Origin: Phycisphaerae bacterium
Lineage (GTDB): Bacteria > Planctomycetota > Phycisphaerae > UBA1845
Length of the DNA: 64,000 nt
Assembly (NCBI GenBank): GCA_029260015.1
Contig: JAJDEB010000007.1
Span: 62,001 to 126,000, forward strand
Direction of reading: 5' to 3'
Shown one piece after another: positions 9,663 to 19,767 of this stretch. The notes beneath the pieces were generated by a model, which was not told the origin of the DNA, made no database searches, and saw only the letters and a program-made list of their open reading frames with translations. The translations under genes and the position numbers were made by a program. Numbering within the stretch: the first letter of the stretch is position 1; every line of letters starts with the position of its first letter.

Positions 9663-11366
9663 ATGAAGAATCTCCCCTCGATTCTTGCGCTCTTGGTCAT
9701 TGGAAGCGGTACAACTTTTGCGGCACCGATTGAGCGTTCCGGCAACGATGCAGGAACCATCTACCAAGGTGCGATTGCAGACCGCGATTGGGGACGGCCC
9801 GTCGCGGCAGGCGATCTCGACGGTGACGGCTGGGACGAAATCATCGTCTCGGCGTCCGAAGTATTTGGTGGCGTAACGAGCTTCGTATACGTCATGCGTG
9901 GCGGCCCCAACGCTGCCGACCATGGCACGATCGATCTGATGGCCGGCGGTGTCGATCTGACGATTGCGGGCGCTGCGCTCGACGACAACCTTGGCTCATC
10001 AATCGCGATCGGCGACGTCAACGGAGATCAATACAATGATCTGTTGATCTGCGCATCCGGTGCAGATGCAGGACCACGAGCAAGTGCCGGTGTGGCATAT
10101 TTGCTCTATGGCGGTCCTTCGTTTTTCGCCAGCGCCACCCGCAATATGGCGATCATCGCAGATTGGGACGTGAAGATTGAAGGCCCGGTCACTGGCGGTG
10201 ACATGGGGGCGAGCTTGTTCTTTGGCGGCGGGGATTCCGAAGCTGCGGCGATCGGAAAGCTTAACTCCGATTCATTCGGCGATATCGTACTGGGTGTTCA
10301 CCTTGCAAACGGAGCAGCCGGTACCGCCGGTCGGGTTTACGTTGTTCACGGACAGGCTTTTACTTCGGGTACGACGCTATCACTCGCCAACGGAGCACAC
10401 TACAACACCGTGATCCTCGGAAAGGGATCGCTTGATGAACTCGGCGATGTCGTCAAAGTCGGCGACCTCACCGGTGACGGTTTGGACGAGCTCATTATTC
10501 CAAACCGCAATTACAGCCAAGGTGTTCTCGACGCTGAAGGCGCTGTCTTGATCTTTCGAGGTCGCCCCGCTTGGTCTTCAGTCATCAATCTAGGATCATC
10601 CGCAGCTGACATCACGCTCCTTGGCGTGAATCCATACGACAATTTGGGAGAAGATGCAGCCGTTGGCGATTTCAACGGTGACGGCATCATGGACCTGGCG
10701 ACCGCAGCACCTGGTGCCAATCTCGGCCCGCCGGACATCAACGTCAACGATGGATTCATCTACGGATTTCTGGGCTCCACTTCGTACCAGACCGGAACAT
10801 TCACAATTGACTATGCCAGCGCTTCGCCGGATTTCCTAATCCGCGGCGAATCCAACCAAAGCATGGGTGCACAGTTCTCCGCCGGTGATTTTAACGGTGA
10901 TGGTTACGACGACGTCGCAGCCGGTCAGCGATTCGGCGGTCCTAGTGTCAATGGCACGATCGATATCGTCTTTGGTCGCGACTTCACCGCCGGTCAGTTA
11001 TTTGAAGTCAATGTCAATACCGACGTTCGCATCATCGGCGCACCGTCGGACCGCATCGGGTTTTCAATGAGTGCGGCTGACGTCGATAGCAATGGCGCGG
11101 ATGAAGTCGTGTTTGGAACTCCGTTTAACAATGGGTCATTCCCGAACAACGCGGGCACCGTATATGTCTTCTCTATCATCGACGGAGACCATGATGCCAA
11201 CGGCGTCGTGGATCTGCAAGACTTCGCGGTCTATCAGCAGTGCGCATCAACGCCAAGCATTGCAATTCCGCCAGCCGACGAATGCTATGTGTTTGATTTT
11301 CTCGTCGATCAAAACGTAGATGCTGCGGACATGGAAGGCTTTGCGGAGCAACTTGATGGTCCGTAG
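9663..11366 (+). CDS. Secreted FG-GAP (integrin-alpha-like) propeller protein with dockerin-like tail
   Basis: The product is 567 aa from ATG 9663. This start begins a clean signal peptide (MKNLPSILALLVIGSGTTFA); an upstream in-frame ATG at 9621 would add 14 hydrophilic residues. GGAGG lies 13 bases upstream, a rather long spacing. FG-GAP repeats follow across about residues 25-505, with loops such as DLDGDGWDEII, DLTGDGLDELI, DFNGDGIMDLA and DFNGDGYDDVA, as in integrin-alpha beta-propellers. The C-terminus (about 510-567) has dockerin-like loops DHDANGVVDLQDF and a degenerate second loop. It probably belongs to the same exported protein set as the two genes upstream. Function beyond binding is unknown. 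Confidence 0.85.
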   Translation: MKNLPSILALLVIGSGTTFAAPIERSGNDAGTIYQGAIADRDWGRPVAAGDLDGDGWDEIIVSASEVFGGVTSFVYVMRGGPNAADHGTIDLMAGGVDLTIAGAALDDNLGSSIAIGDVNGDQYNDLLICASGADAGPRASAGVAYLLYGGPSFFASATRNMAIIADWDVKIEGPVTGGDMGASLFFGGGDSEAAAIGKLNSDSFGDIVLGVHLANGAAGTAGRVYVVHGQAFTSGTTLSLANGAHYNTVILGKGSLDELGDVVKVGDLTGDGLDELIIPNRNYSQGVLDAEGAVLIFRGRPAWSSVINLGSSAADITLLGVNPYDNLGEDAAVGDFNGDGIMDLATAAPGANLGPPDINVNDGFIYGFLGSTSYQTGTFTIDYASASPDFLIRGESNQSMGAQFSAGDFNGDGYDDVAAGQRFGGPSVNGTIDIVFGRDFTAGQLFEVNVNTDVRIIGAPSDRIGFSMSAADVDSNGADEVVFGTPFNNGSFPNNAGTVYVFSIIDGDHDANGVVDLQDFAVYQQCASTPSIAIPPADECYVFDFLVDQNVDAADMEGFAEQLDGP

Positions 11367-11444
11367 TCCCGTGGACTTGTAACCCGTGGAATTTGTTGTG
11401 CGAAATGACTCGCACTGCGTTCAATTCACACTAGAATTCCCTCC

Positions 11445-14030
11445 ATGAATCGCATCGTCATCGCAATGTTGTACGTCTGCTTTTTTCTGTCTGGGGCGGC
11501 TGCGCTCGTTTACGAAATCGTCTGGCAGCGCATGCTCATGCTGGTCTTCGGCGTGAGCGCATGGAGCATCACAGCCGTACTCACCGCGTTTATGGCTGGG
11601 CTCGCCTTGGGCAGTTGGTGCATGGGTCGCTTTGCCGATCGCAGCACCAACCCCGTCCGCTCGTACGCGTTCATCGAATTCTCTATCGCATTGGCGGCGC
11701 TGGCCGTTTCGTTTGCGATCGATCCATTGATGGCCGCCTACGTTCAAATCGCTCACGCATTGGAACCGGGCTTTCTCGGATCGCAGTTGATTCGGTTCGT
11801 CCTCGCGTTCTTGATTTTCCTGATCCCCAGCACACTCCTGGGTGCGACGATGCCGTTCATGTCGCGGATCGCAGCGCATTCGTGCAGAACGATTGGAAGC
11901 GCCTTTGGCTGGATCTACGCGATCAATACGCTGGGGTCGGTCGGTGGTGCTGCGGTGGCAGGGTTTGTCCTGATCCCCAAAATCGGTATGCGGCAAGCCG
12001 CGTACGTCGCACTCGCCGGAAATGTTACAGCCGGTCTGCTCGCGATCCTGCTTTCGTTTGGCCGACAACTTAGAACACTGCCCAAAACTGTCGTCGCACA
12101 CTCGAGAATCGACGTCGCTCCATCAACCCACGACCGCGACAAACATCTTTCCATCCGTCAAATTCACCTGATCGCAGCGTCACTCGGTTTTCTCGGCTTG
12201 GGATACGAGGTTGCCTGGTCAAGGTTGCTTGCCGTCTACACGCTCAACAGCGTCTACGTCTTTACGATGTTGATGACAGTTTTCCTGGGCGGGTTGGCGA
12301 TCGGTGGAGGCATCGCTGCCGTGGTCATTCGGCGCGCCCGAAACGGCGTCTCGAAAATCCTGGCCTACGTTCAATTCTTCGCTGCGATGACCGGACCACT
12401 TGTTCTGCTCTTTACACAAGTCGCCGCGGAATGGTCGTATGACTTGCAGTTGGGGGTCAGTTCGGATGTGTTCTGGGCAGAGTATTCAATCGCATTCGGA
12501 ATCGTCTTCATCCCGACGATCATCATGGGCATGTCGCTTCCGTTACTAATGGAATTGATTCCCGGCGGCATGGACCATCCGGGCGGATCGGTCGGGAAAA
12601 CGTACGCGTTTAACGCTTGGGGAACAGTCATCGGTACGGCGCTGACCGGCCTCGTGTTTATCCCCTGGTTCGGGATTCGTGCGAGTCTGATCTTGCTATC
12701 GGTCGGGAATTTTATTTTGGCATGCGTCATTGCGCCCTCTCCCGAACGGGCCACCCCCCGTCACCGACAGTTGATTCCCATTGCTTCGGTCGTGTTTATC
12801 ATTGCCTGCACGTTCGTCCCGCAGAATACGCAGTTCTATCGGCCAATGGTCGACCCGAACAACGCGATCGTATACTACGCGGAAGGCCGATCAGCCGTCG
12901 TTCACATCGAACTTTCACAATATGCCGGCGAAACGCAGCGCTCGCTTCTTGTGGATAGCCAATCGGTGGCGGGCACCGCGCGACACTTGGTGACCGATCA
13001 AAAAATGCTGGCCCACCTGCCCTTGCTGCTGCACCCCAATCCCAAGCGCGCGATCAGCGTTGGGTTCGGTACTGGCGGAACAAGCTATTCGATGAAACAA
13101 CACGACGTCGAAACGCATTGCGTCGAGATCGAACGAGCGGTACCGGCAGCTTCGAGGCAGTTCTTCGCACAGAATCACGGAGCCGTCGGGTTGGATCAAG
13201 GACTTGGCCAATATGACAGCGGGTTCAAACTCATTCTTGACGACGCCCGCAGTTGGTTTCATCTCGCGACAGAACCTTACGACGTGATCGTTGATGACTT
13301 AACTAGCCTGCAATACAAGAACAACGGTAATCTTTATACCGTCGAGTGTTTTGAGTTGATCAAGAAGAACCTCTCGCCCGACGGTATTGCCTGCGCATGG
13401 GTACCGGTCAACGGCATCGAAGAAAACGCCTTGAAGATCGCCATCAAATCGTTTCAGGAGGTCTTTCCGCACACATCGGTTTGGTATTTCAGCAACGTGG
13501 TGAATTACTTTGTCGTGGTGGTCGGCACTCCCGAACCGCTGAGCATCGATATCAAAGATTGGCGATCGCGCATGACGATTCCCGATGTGTACTACGATTT
13601 GGAAGAGGTCGGCATCACCAATCCGTATGACCTCGCCGCTTCGGTCATCCTGACTGAAGAGGAAGTCGCGCGTTATGTGGGGAACGCCCCGCTGCATACT
13701 GACGATAAACCGATCCTCGACTATGCAACGCATGCGAGTTTCTACGCCCAAACGATGTCGAAAAATCTTAAGCAGATGATGGACAGCCAATCGCAGCCGC
13801 GTAAAGACTGGATCAAAAAAGGCGACCCGGAAATTGACGCCGAATACAATACCGATTGGCTGCGATGGCGCGATTCAAGGAACTACGTTGTCGATGGCCA
13901 CATCCACAGGCACAACGGCAATGACGCAAAAGCCGCCGAGATGTACCAGGAAGCCGCCAAAATGGTCCCCGAATCAAGAGCCATCGCCCACTTCGCCGGG
14001 ACGAAAGTTATGACGACCGATGAAAACTGA
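11445..14030 (+). CDS. Membrane-anchored spermidine synthase-like protein (MFS-like plus PABS fusion)
   Basis: This 861-aa protein has about 12-14 hydrophobic helices over its first ~445 residues, then a class I SAM-methyltransferase fold of the polyamine synthase type. The nucleotide-binding glycine motif is SVGFGTGG (about 537-545) and the downstream acidic motif is YDVIVDDLT. The C-terminal ~60 residues look like a short TPR-type helical repeat. This matches the 'fused MFS/spermidine synthase' architecture common in environmental bacteria. The canonical aminopropyltransferase DSTDP motif is not obvious, so the substrate is uncertain and polyamine synthesis is only inferred. Repeated charged loops after paired helices suggest the membrane half is an internal duplication (GxGYEVAWSR versus AALVYEIVWQR). 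Confidence 0.8.
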   Translation: MNRIVIAMLYVCFFLSGAAALVYEIVWQRMLMLVFGVSAWSITAVLTAFMAGLALGSWCMGRFADRSTNPVRSYAFIEFSIALAALAVSFAIDPLMAAYVQIAHALEPGFLGSQLIRFVLAFLIFLIPSTLLGATMPFMSRIAAHSCRTIGSAFGWIYAINTLGSVGGAAVAGFVLIPKIGMRQAAYVALAGNVTAGLLAILLSFGRQLRTLPKTVVAHSRIDVAPSTHDRDKHLSIRQIHLIAASLGFLGLGYEVAWSRLLAVYTLNSVYVFTMLMTVFLGGLAIGGGIAAVVIRRARNGVSKILAYVQFFAAMTGPLVLLFTQVAAEWSYDLQLGVSSDVFWAEYSIAFGIVFIPTIIMGMSLPLLMELIPGGMDHPGGSVGKTYAFNAWGTVIGTALTGLVFIPWFGIRASLILLSVGNFILACVIAPSPERATPRHRQLIPIASVVFIIACTFVPQNTQFYRPMVDPNNAIVYYAEGRSAVVHIELSQYAGETQRSLLVDSQSVAGTARHLVTDQKMLAHLPLLLHPNPKRAISVGFGTGGTSYSMKQHDVETHCVEIERAVPAASRQFFAQNHGAVGLDQGLGQYDSGFKLILDDARSWFHLATEPYDVIVDDLTSLQYKNNGNLYTVECFELIKKNLSPDGIACAWVPVNGIEENALKIAIKSFQEVFPHTSVWYFSNVVNYFVVVVGTPEPLSIDIKDWRSRMTIPDVYYDLEEVGITNPYDLAASVILTEEEVARYVGNAPLHTDDKPILDYATHASFYAQTMSKNLKQMMDSQSQPRKDWIKKGDPEIDAEYNTDWLRWRDSRNYVVDGHIHRHNGNDAKAAEMYQEAAKMVPESRAIAHFAGTKVMTTDEN

Positions 14031-14152
14031 CAGAGTGTAACCTCTCGATTCGTTGTCAAACGAACAGCAAGAAACCTCTACTACTTATTGCCACTTGCGG
14101 GCCAATGCTCTTGACATGATTATTCACGCTGTGTCGGTACTCATTCAAACCG

Positions 14153-15793
14153 CTATGGTGGACACGTTTCGTCTATTGCGTCAGCGGGAACCGATACCCC
14201 TTCGAGCAAGGATTTCTTGTTCCAGCTTACTGTTGCTCCGATGGCGAGCAAGGCAAAACCAGCAGCGATGACTGTGGTGGCTGGCCCCTGAGGATGATGG
14301 CGAACCCAGTGCACAGCGTATGGGACTGCGTTAAGCATTGCGATTACCGTTGCTACGGTGCGGTATCGTGTCCAGCGCATCGCGAAACCTGCGGCCATGA
14401 GTACGCCGATGATTGCGCCGCTGTGTATTTTGGCGATATAAATTTCAATGGGCGAGTGTGACTGCGATACAGTGATCCAACCGGCAATTACGAGGAAGCT
14501 AATCGGCACCAATCGCCACGCCAGGCTGATTCGCAGCACGACGACATGCGTAAACAGTAGTGCGGTCCATCCGGACGTCGCAATGCAGATGAAATCTGAA
14601 CGGGGTAACACTTCGGGCATTAATTTTGAGATTACGATTTGGTTGAGAATCAAGCCGACGGCAAAGAGTGCCCGCGATCGTCGAAACCATGCCATCGCAA
14701 ACAGATACCACGCGGTTGCCAATAGACCGATGCCTTGTTGCCCGTTGTGAATCAGATTATCGAACACGCCGGCATCAATGTCGCGTTGGCCCAAATCCAA
14801 AAACGCCCCGCGCGTCGCCGTCCAAAGCAGCGCGATCGCCGCGGCATGACGCAAAAATTCCCAACCCAGGAGCACCGACCCGCGCCACCACACGATTCCG
14901 GCAAGTATGAGCGCGACGAACAACGGATCGACATAGACCAAGAACGCCCCATCAAACGCCACCGCGTTGGAAAAGCGATCCACCGACAATCCGATCCCAA
15001 GAACCGGCAAGCAGAGCAACGCACCAAGCCACTCACGCGAGTCGAATCTCCCTCTAACTTGAAGCGCCACGAGCGGGATCGCAGCCAGCACAGGTACGAC
15101 ATAAAACGCCCGCGCATGCCCGACGAACGCATGGTTCATCGCGTAAAGATGCAGCATCGCCGCACCCGCCGCGGCTGCGATGAGCGAACCACTTACTCGA
15201 AAATCCGTTACGCGGCGCAAAAATTCGCCGCTCACCAAGATTGCTCCGGCGACAATCCACCACAATGCATAAAGCAGTAACTCATTGACTCCTTCTTTGC
15301 CCATCGAAGCGCGTAGCAGCGGCTGCGCAACAGCAACGATCAATAAGAACGCTGCCGAAGTGAACACGATCGCCCGGCCCAACTTCCAACCAAACGTGCG
15401 GGCCACGAACAGCACTTCGCCAACCGCAACCATGACCGCACCAAGCGCGAGCGAAAATCCCAGCGTTGGGTTGGCTGCGGTCATCTCCATTGTTGCGACA
15501 AGTGGACCGGTCCAGAAGATCGTACCGATAATTACGATCGACGGCTGATCTTCCGGCGCTTTGATGTTGTGTCGCAACGCGATGAGAATCGACGTAACCA
15601 TCATCTCATACGCCTGCAAGACACTAAGCGTCAACAGGATCAGGGTGAGGTCACCAGCCGGCAATCTGCCGTCCGGGACAAGGAGCATCCGCGCACCGTA
15701 CGCAATACATGCCGCACTGAGAACGTACGCGGGGTTTCGTTGCACCCACCATCGCAGGGTGGGCGAAGAGCATGCGCGCAGCGTGGGGGCCAT
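14153..15793 (-). CDS. Polytopic integral membrane protein, unknown
   Basis: The product is about 546 aa if it starts at ATG 15793 (MAPTLRACSSPTLRWW...), with a GGAG 12 bases upstream. The frame stays open to 15952, but the extra N-terminus (MKSLRHHPF...) is less convincing. Nearly the whole length is hydrophobic, with some 14-17 predicted membrane helices separated by short Arg-rich loops, and the tail is acidic and soluble. I recognise no transporter, glycosyltransferase or respiratory motif. It is convergent with the spermidine synthase-like gene and divergent from the lipoprotein gene. It could be a glycosyltransferase-type or DUF-type planctomycete membrane protein; no function is assigned. 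Confidence 0.6.
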   Translation of the reverse strand: MAPTLRACSSPTLRWWVQRNPAYVLSAACIAYGARMLLVPDGRLPAGDLTLILLTLSVLQAYEMMVTSILIALRHNIKAPEDQPSIVIIGTIFWTGPLVATMEMTAANPTLGFSLALGAVMVAVGEVLFVARTFGWKLGRAIVFTSAAFLLIVAVAQPLLRASMGKEGVNELLLYALWWIVAGAILVSGEFLRRVTDFRVSGSLIAAAAGAAMLHLYAMNHAFVGHARAFYVVPVLAAIPLVALQVRGRFDSREWLGALLCLPVLGIGLSVDRFSNAVAFDGAFLVYVDPLFVALILAGIVWWRGSVLLGWEFLRHAAAIALLWTATRGAFLDLGQRDIDAGVFDNLIHNGQQGIGLLATAWYLFAMAWFRRSRALFAVGLILNQIVISKLMPEVLPRSDFICIATSGWTALLFTHVVVLRISLAWRLVPISFLVIAGWITVSQSHSPIEIYIAKIHSGAIIGVLMAAGFAMRWTRYRTVATVIAMLNAVPYAVHWVRHHPQGPATTVIAAGFALLAIGATVSWNKKSLLEGVSVPADAIDETCPP

Positions 15794-16095
15794 GGCGGCA
15801 TCTCCGCTAAAAAGGAGTAGATATGAGCGCGGTACGGTACCGCACGATTTCATTCGACGTAAAGAAAGTGGGTCACTACAACGGTCGGTGAATTGCGCAG
15901 AAATGAAAGATATAATGGCGATTGCGAATGGATGATGACGCAACGACTTCACCGTCTATGGTTTTTATGGATTGGGACGCACCAAAGTCAAGCGTTTCTA
16001 AAAGTAGGACAAATCAGATTGCAGGCAAATGCAACCAATGGTTTAATATGCGTTGGCACGGCATTCGCCTGGAATTCAAACAAGGGAATATCATT

Positions 16096-17187
16096 ATGAG
16101 CAATCGAATCTCTTCCGCCCGTTTTCACTTCGCACGCCGAGCGATCGGCACTGTGTTGATGACTGCCATCTTCGCCATAGGCATCGCCTGTCAACCGCCC
16201 GAGAACACGCCTGGCGACAATGGCGGTGGTGACAATGGTGGGGGCAACAATGGCGGCGGAGATAATGGCGGCGGTGGCGGAAGCAACGGCGGTAACGCAG
16301 TCGCAATCGATCAGCTTGCTGCAATCGTGTTGGACACAGACGGCAGTTTGATTGGTGCGGATGTTGTTGGCGACCAAATCGTTCGCATCGATCGCGCGAC
16401 TGGTGCGGCTACGCTGGTCTCAGGGAATGGTGCCGGTAGTGGACCGGAACTTGATTCGCCCAATGGTGTCTTTCTTGATTCCGACGGTAGCCTTCTTGTC
16501 ACAACTTTGAAGCGCCTTATCTTCCGCATCGATGCAACCAATGGCAATCGCACGTTACTGCTCGATGCCAGCATCGCAGACGATCCGTTTCCAAAATCGT
16601 TTAGTGGAATTGCTGCAACGGATGACGGTTCCGTTTACGTGACGAATTTCGTACTCGAACCCGATATCGCACGCGTCGATCAGCAGGCAGGCGAACTTGT
16701 AAATGTCACTCCGGCAAACATCTCAAATGGCGTCAATGATATTGTGCCAATCGGAGGCAACAGAGCATTGGTTGTCGATGTGTTTCGTCGCGCCATCGTG
16801 GAAGTTGCCCTGCCAGACGATAACGAGACGATCATTTCGAATGTCGACACGCAAGCCGGACCAGTCGACACTGAAGTGGGCACCGGTCCGGATTTCGGCC
16901 AATCACCACGCACAATTACCGTTGCCGACGACGGAACGATTTATGAAGGCGACGAAGCAAACAGTTCGTTCGGACTTGGTGTGTCGGTGATTTTCGCAAT
17001 CGACCCAGCCAGCGGTAATCGAACTCTCGTGTCGGGTCCCGACAATGGCGAAGGACCAGACATTGGCCGCCCCATCGACCTGATCGTTGATGACGAAGGT
17101 CTGTTACTGCTGATCGACGGAAATCATCCAGGGCAACTAATCGTCATCGACCCGCAAACAGGCGATCGATCGTTTCTTGGCGTCTGA
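16096..17187 (+). CDS. Lipoprotein with NHL/SMP-30-like beta-propeller
   Basis: The product is 363 aa from ATG 16096, chosen because it begins an export signal ending in a lipobox (AIFAIGIAC, acylated Cys at about residue 33). The open frame extends upstream to 15922 without a signal. After the Cys is a flexible Gly/Asn-rich linker made of NGGGD units (about residues 40-62). The rest is a six-bladed-propeller-like repeat with recurring SPNGVFLDSDG and IFRIDATNGNRTL type segments, as in NHL or gluconolactonase-like proteins. Inferred location: outer or cytoplasmic membrane, facing the periplasm. No catalytic metal site can be named. The 300-base stretch upstream (15794-16095) must hold divergent promoters, but none is clear. 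Confidence 0.75.
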   Translation: MSNRISSARFHFARRAIGTVLMTAIFAIGIACQPPENTPGDNGGGDNGGGNNGGGDNGGGGGSNGGNAVAIDQLAAIVLDTDGSLIGADVVGDQIVRIDRATGAATLVSGNGAGSGPELDSPNGVFLDSDGSLLVTTLKRLIFRIDATNGNRTLLLDASIADDPFPKSFSGIAATDDGSVYVTNFVLEPDIARVDQQAGELVNVTPANISNGVNDIVPIGGNRALVVDVFRRAIVEVALPDDNETIISNVDTQAGPVDTEVGTGPDFGQSPRTITVADDGTIYEGDEANSSFGLGVSVIFAIDPASGNRTLVSGPDNGEGPDIGRPIDLIVDDEGLLLLIDGNHPGQLIVIDPQTGDRSFLGV

Positions 17188-17380
17188 AGTGATACTTTGC
17201 GGCCGTTCTGGGCGTCTCCGACTGTAGCCAAACACCTCGGCCAGCCGAAAGACAGGATGTGGACCGGAGCGCCGGCACATTCGAGGGGCAGCATCACATC
17301 TGACTAGCCGGTCTCTTTCGCGCCCTCACCTTGCCCATGCGCGTGCATTTAATGCGGATTAGAAATTCGGGAGTCGTCAA

Positions 17381-19741
17381 ATGAAAAGCGCTCAATGCAA
17401 TCTTGACCGATTGGCTGGCTTTCGAATTCCATCAATCGTCTTTGCGATGATTTGTCTTACCATCACATCTGATTCATTAGCCGTCACGCGCTTCGTTGAC
17501 GACGACGCGCCGGCGGCTGGTGATGGTCAGAGTTGGGCGACGGCTTATCGATTCCTGCAAGACGCGTTAGCCGACGCTGCGATCAATCCGGTGATCACCG
17601 AAATCAGAGTGGCTGGCGGAACGTATCATCCGGATGACTCGGAAGGAGCAGCGGCTGTCGCTGGTTCGCGCACCGAGTCATTTGTGTTGCAGGATGAAGT
17701 GATGCTATCGGGCGGGTACCGCGGGTTGGCAGGTGGCGGTGATCCAGACGAACGCTTGCCCAACGAGTTCGTTTCGACGCTCAGCGGTGACCTTGATGAC
17801 AACGACGGTGCGAACTTTGCCAACAATGCAGAAAACAGTCATCACGTTGTGCGTGCAGAATTCGGTGCCGATCCGACGGCTGTGCTGGATGGTTTTGAGA
17901 TTACCGGAGGAAACGCCAACGGTACTAGCGGACCGGGTATCCCGAACGATGTCGGTGGAGGACTCTACAACGAAAACGGTAATCCGATCATCAGAGGATG
18001 CCGATTTGTAAAGAATTCAGCCGACGCGGGCGGTGCAATTCGAACAGACGGGGGAACGATTAAGATATTTTCCTGCGACTTTGTTCAAAATCGCGGCGTG
18101 TCCACCTGCGGTGCGGTCCACTTTCGGGAGGGACAAGCCACTCTCATCAACGGACGGTTCATCGGTAACACATCGTTTTCCGGCGGTGGTGCGGTCCGCA
18201 TCGATGAAGGCGCTCCACTGATTGCAAATTCTGCGTTTAGCGGAAACTCGGTGTCGTCGATTCTGGGCGTTGGAGGTGCGGTCTACTTTTTTGGCGGTAA
18301 TGCAACGATGATCAACTGCTCACTCAGCGGAAACTACGCTGGCGAATTGGGCAGCGGCGGTGGACTTTATTACAACGACGGTAGCCACATCGTTTTGAAC
18401 AGTGTGATCTGGGGTAACAAAGATGCGGGTGGATTCGATGAGTCGGCACAGGTCTTCGATTCATTCGGTGGAACCACAATTCGCTACTGCTGCATTCAAG
18501 ACACAAACCCCGGCGACGCGTCGATACCATTTGGCGGAGCGCTGAACCACAACATCGACGGCGATCCAAATTTCATAGCCGTTCCAAGTCCGGGACCAGA
18601 TGGCAATTTCGACGGCGTTAACGACAACTATGGCGACCTTGGCCTCGGTGCCAATTCGTCCTGTGTCGATGCGGGCAGCAATGGCGCCGTCCCTCCGGAC
18701 TCACCCGATCTCAACACCAATGGAAACGCCAACGAACCATTGCCGTTGGACCTGGTCAATCAAATTCGATTCGCCGACGTGGTTGCGGTCCCGGATACGG
18801 GAACCGGGATGCGCCCCATCGTTGACATCGGCGCGTACGAAGCGGAAATCTTTCCGAGGGTCATCGACGATTTGCTCGTTCTCTATGATTTTAGAGATGG
18901 AGACGGCACGCGGATTCTCGACGTTTCGAGTACGGGCATTCCGACGGACGTATTCATTCAAGATGGCGGAGCAGTCACCTGGCTCGGCGAATCACTTTCG
19001 GTCGACTCCAATACCATCGCATCATCCATCGGACCGGCAAAACGCATCATCGACGAATGCCGCTCGTCTCGGGCCATCACGATCGAAGCGTGGATCGAAC
19101 TTGCAAGCCTGTCGCAACCCGGACCATCCCGCATTGCGACGGTCTCGGTCGATACCAACGAGCGGAATTTCTCGTTCATGCAGGATGACACGGCATTCAG
19201 TACGCGTTTGCGATCGACCAATACCGACACGCAAGGTGAACCCGCCACCAGCACTGGGCCGAACGTTACAACCAATGGCATAGTCCATCTGGTCTTCACC
19301 AGACGATCCAATGGTGAAACCAAAATTTACGTCAACGAAGGCGAACTGGCTTCCGATACGGTCGGTGGCAATTTAAACAACTGGAACGACGATTACCGGT
19401 TCGCGTTGTTCAACGAATTCACGCTCGACCGACCGTGGCTTGGCGAAGTACACCTGTTAGCCGTTTATTCCCAGGCGCTCACCGCACTCGAAGTGTCGCA
19501 GAATTTTATCGTGGGTCCGACGGCTGAAGGTCGGGGGCGCATTGGTGATTTGGACAAGGATCGCGATGTGGACCTAACGGACTTCGAGATGCTTGAGACA
19601 TGCATCGCCGGTCCTGGTTCCGGGTCCTTGATGCCAGGATGCGCAGGCGCTCAATTCGACGATGCCGATCTCGATCGCGATGGTGACGTTGACCTTCGCG
19701 ACTATCGTATCCTGACGACGGCATACACCGGATCGTTGTAG
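17381..19741 (+). CDS. Secreted parallel beta-helix / LamG protein with dockerin-like tail
   Basis: This is a 786-aa protein with start ATG 17381 and GGGAG seven bases upstream. After the signal peptide (about 1-35) comes the planctomycete 'RFVDDDAPAAGDGQSWATAY' type opening that precedes right-handed parallel beta-helix domains. The helix region (about 36-485) shows recurrent GGGLYNENGNP, GGAIRTDGG and GGGAVRIDEG rungs, as in choice-of-anchor/polymorphic outer-membrane-like repeats. A LamG/concanavalin-like domain occupies about 500-715 (ITIEAWIELAS, IVHLVFTRRSNGETKIYVN). The last 60 residues are a dockerin-like module with loops DLDKDRDVDLTDF and DLDRDGDVDLRDY. Inferred role: exported carbohydrate-binding or polysaccharide-active protein. 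No catalytic residues identified. Confidence 0.85.
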   Translation: MKSAQCNLDRLAGFRIPSIVFAMICLTITSDSLAVTRFVDDDAPAAGDGQSWATAYRFLQDALADAAINPVITEIRVAGGTYHPDDSEGAAAVAGSRTESFVLQDEVMLSGGYRGLAGGGDPDERLPNEFVSTLSGDLDDNDGANFANNAENSHHVVRAEFGADPTAVLDGFEITGGNANGTSGPGIPNDVGGGLYNENGNPIIRGCRFVKNSADAGGAIRTDGGTIKIFSCDFVQNRGVSTCGAVHFREGQATLINGRFIGNTSFSGGGAVRIDEGAPLIANSAFSGNSVSSILGVGGAVYFFGGNATMINCSLSGNYAGELGSGGGLYYNDGSHIVLNSVIWGNKDAGGFDESAQVFDSFGGTTIRYCCIQDTNPGDASIPFGGALNHNIDGDPNFIAVPSPGPDGNFDGVNDNYGDLGLGANSSCVDAGSNGAVPPDSPDLNTNGNANEPLPLDLVNQIRFADVVAVPDTGTGMRPIVDIGAYEAEIFPRVIDDLLVLYDFRDGDGTRILDVSSTGIPTDVFIQDGGAVTWLGESLSVDSNTIASSIGPAKRIIDECRSSRAITIEAWIELASLSQPGPSRIATVSVDTNERNFSFMQDDTAFSTRLRSTNTDTQGEPATSTGPNVTTNGIVHLVFTRRSNGETKIYVNEGELASDTVGGNLNNWNDDYRFALFNEFTLDRPWLGEVHLLAVYSQALTALEVSQNFIVGPTAEGRGRIGDLDKDRDVDLTDFEMLETCIAGPGSGSLMPGCAGAQFDDADLDRDGDVDLRDYRILTTAYTGSL

Positions 19742-19767
19742 ATAAACACACGATGTGAAACGAATCG

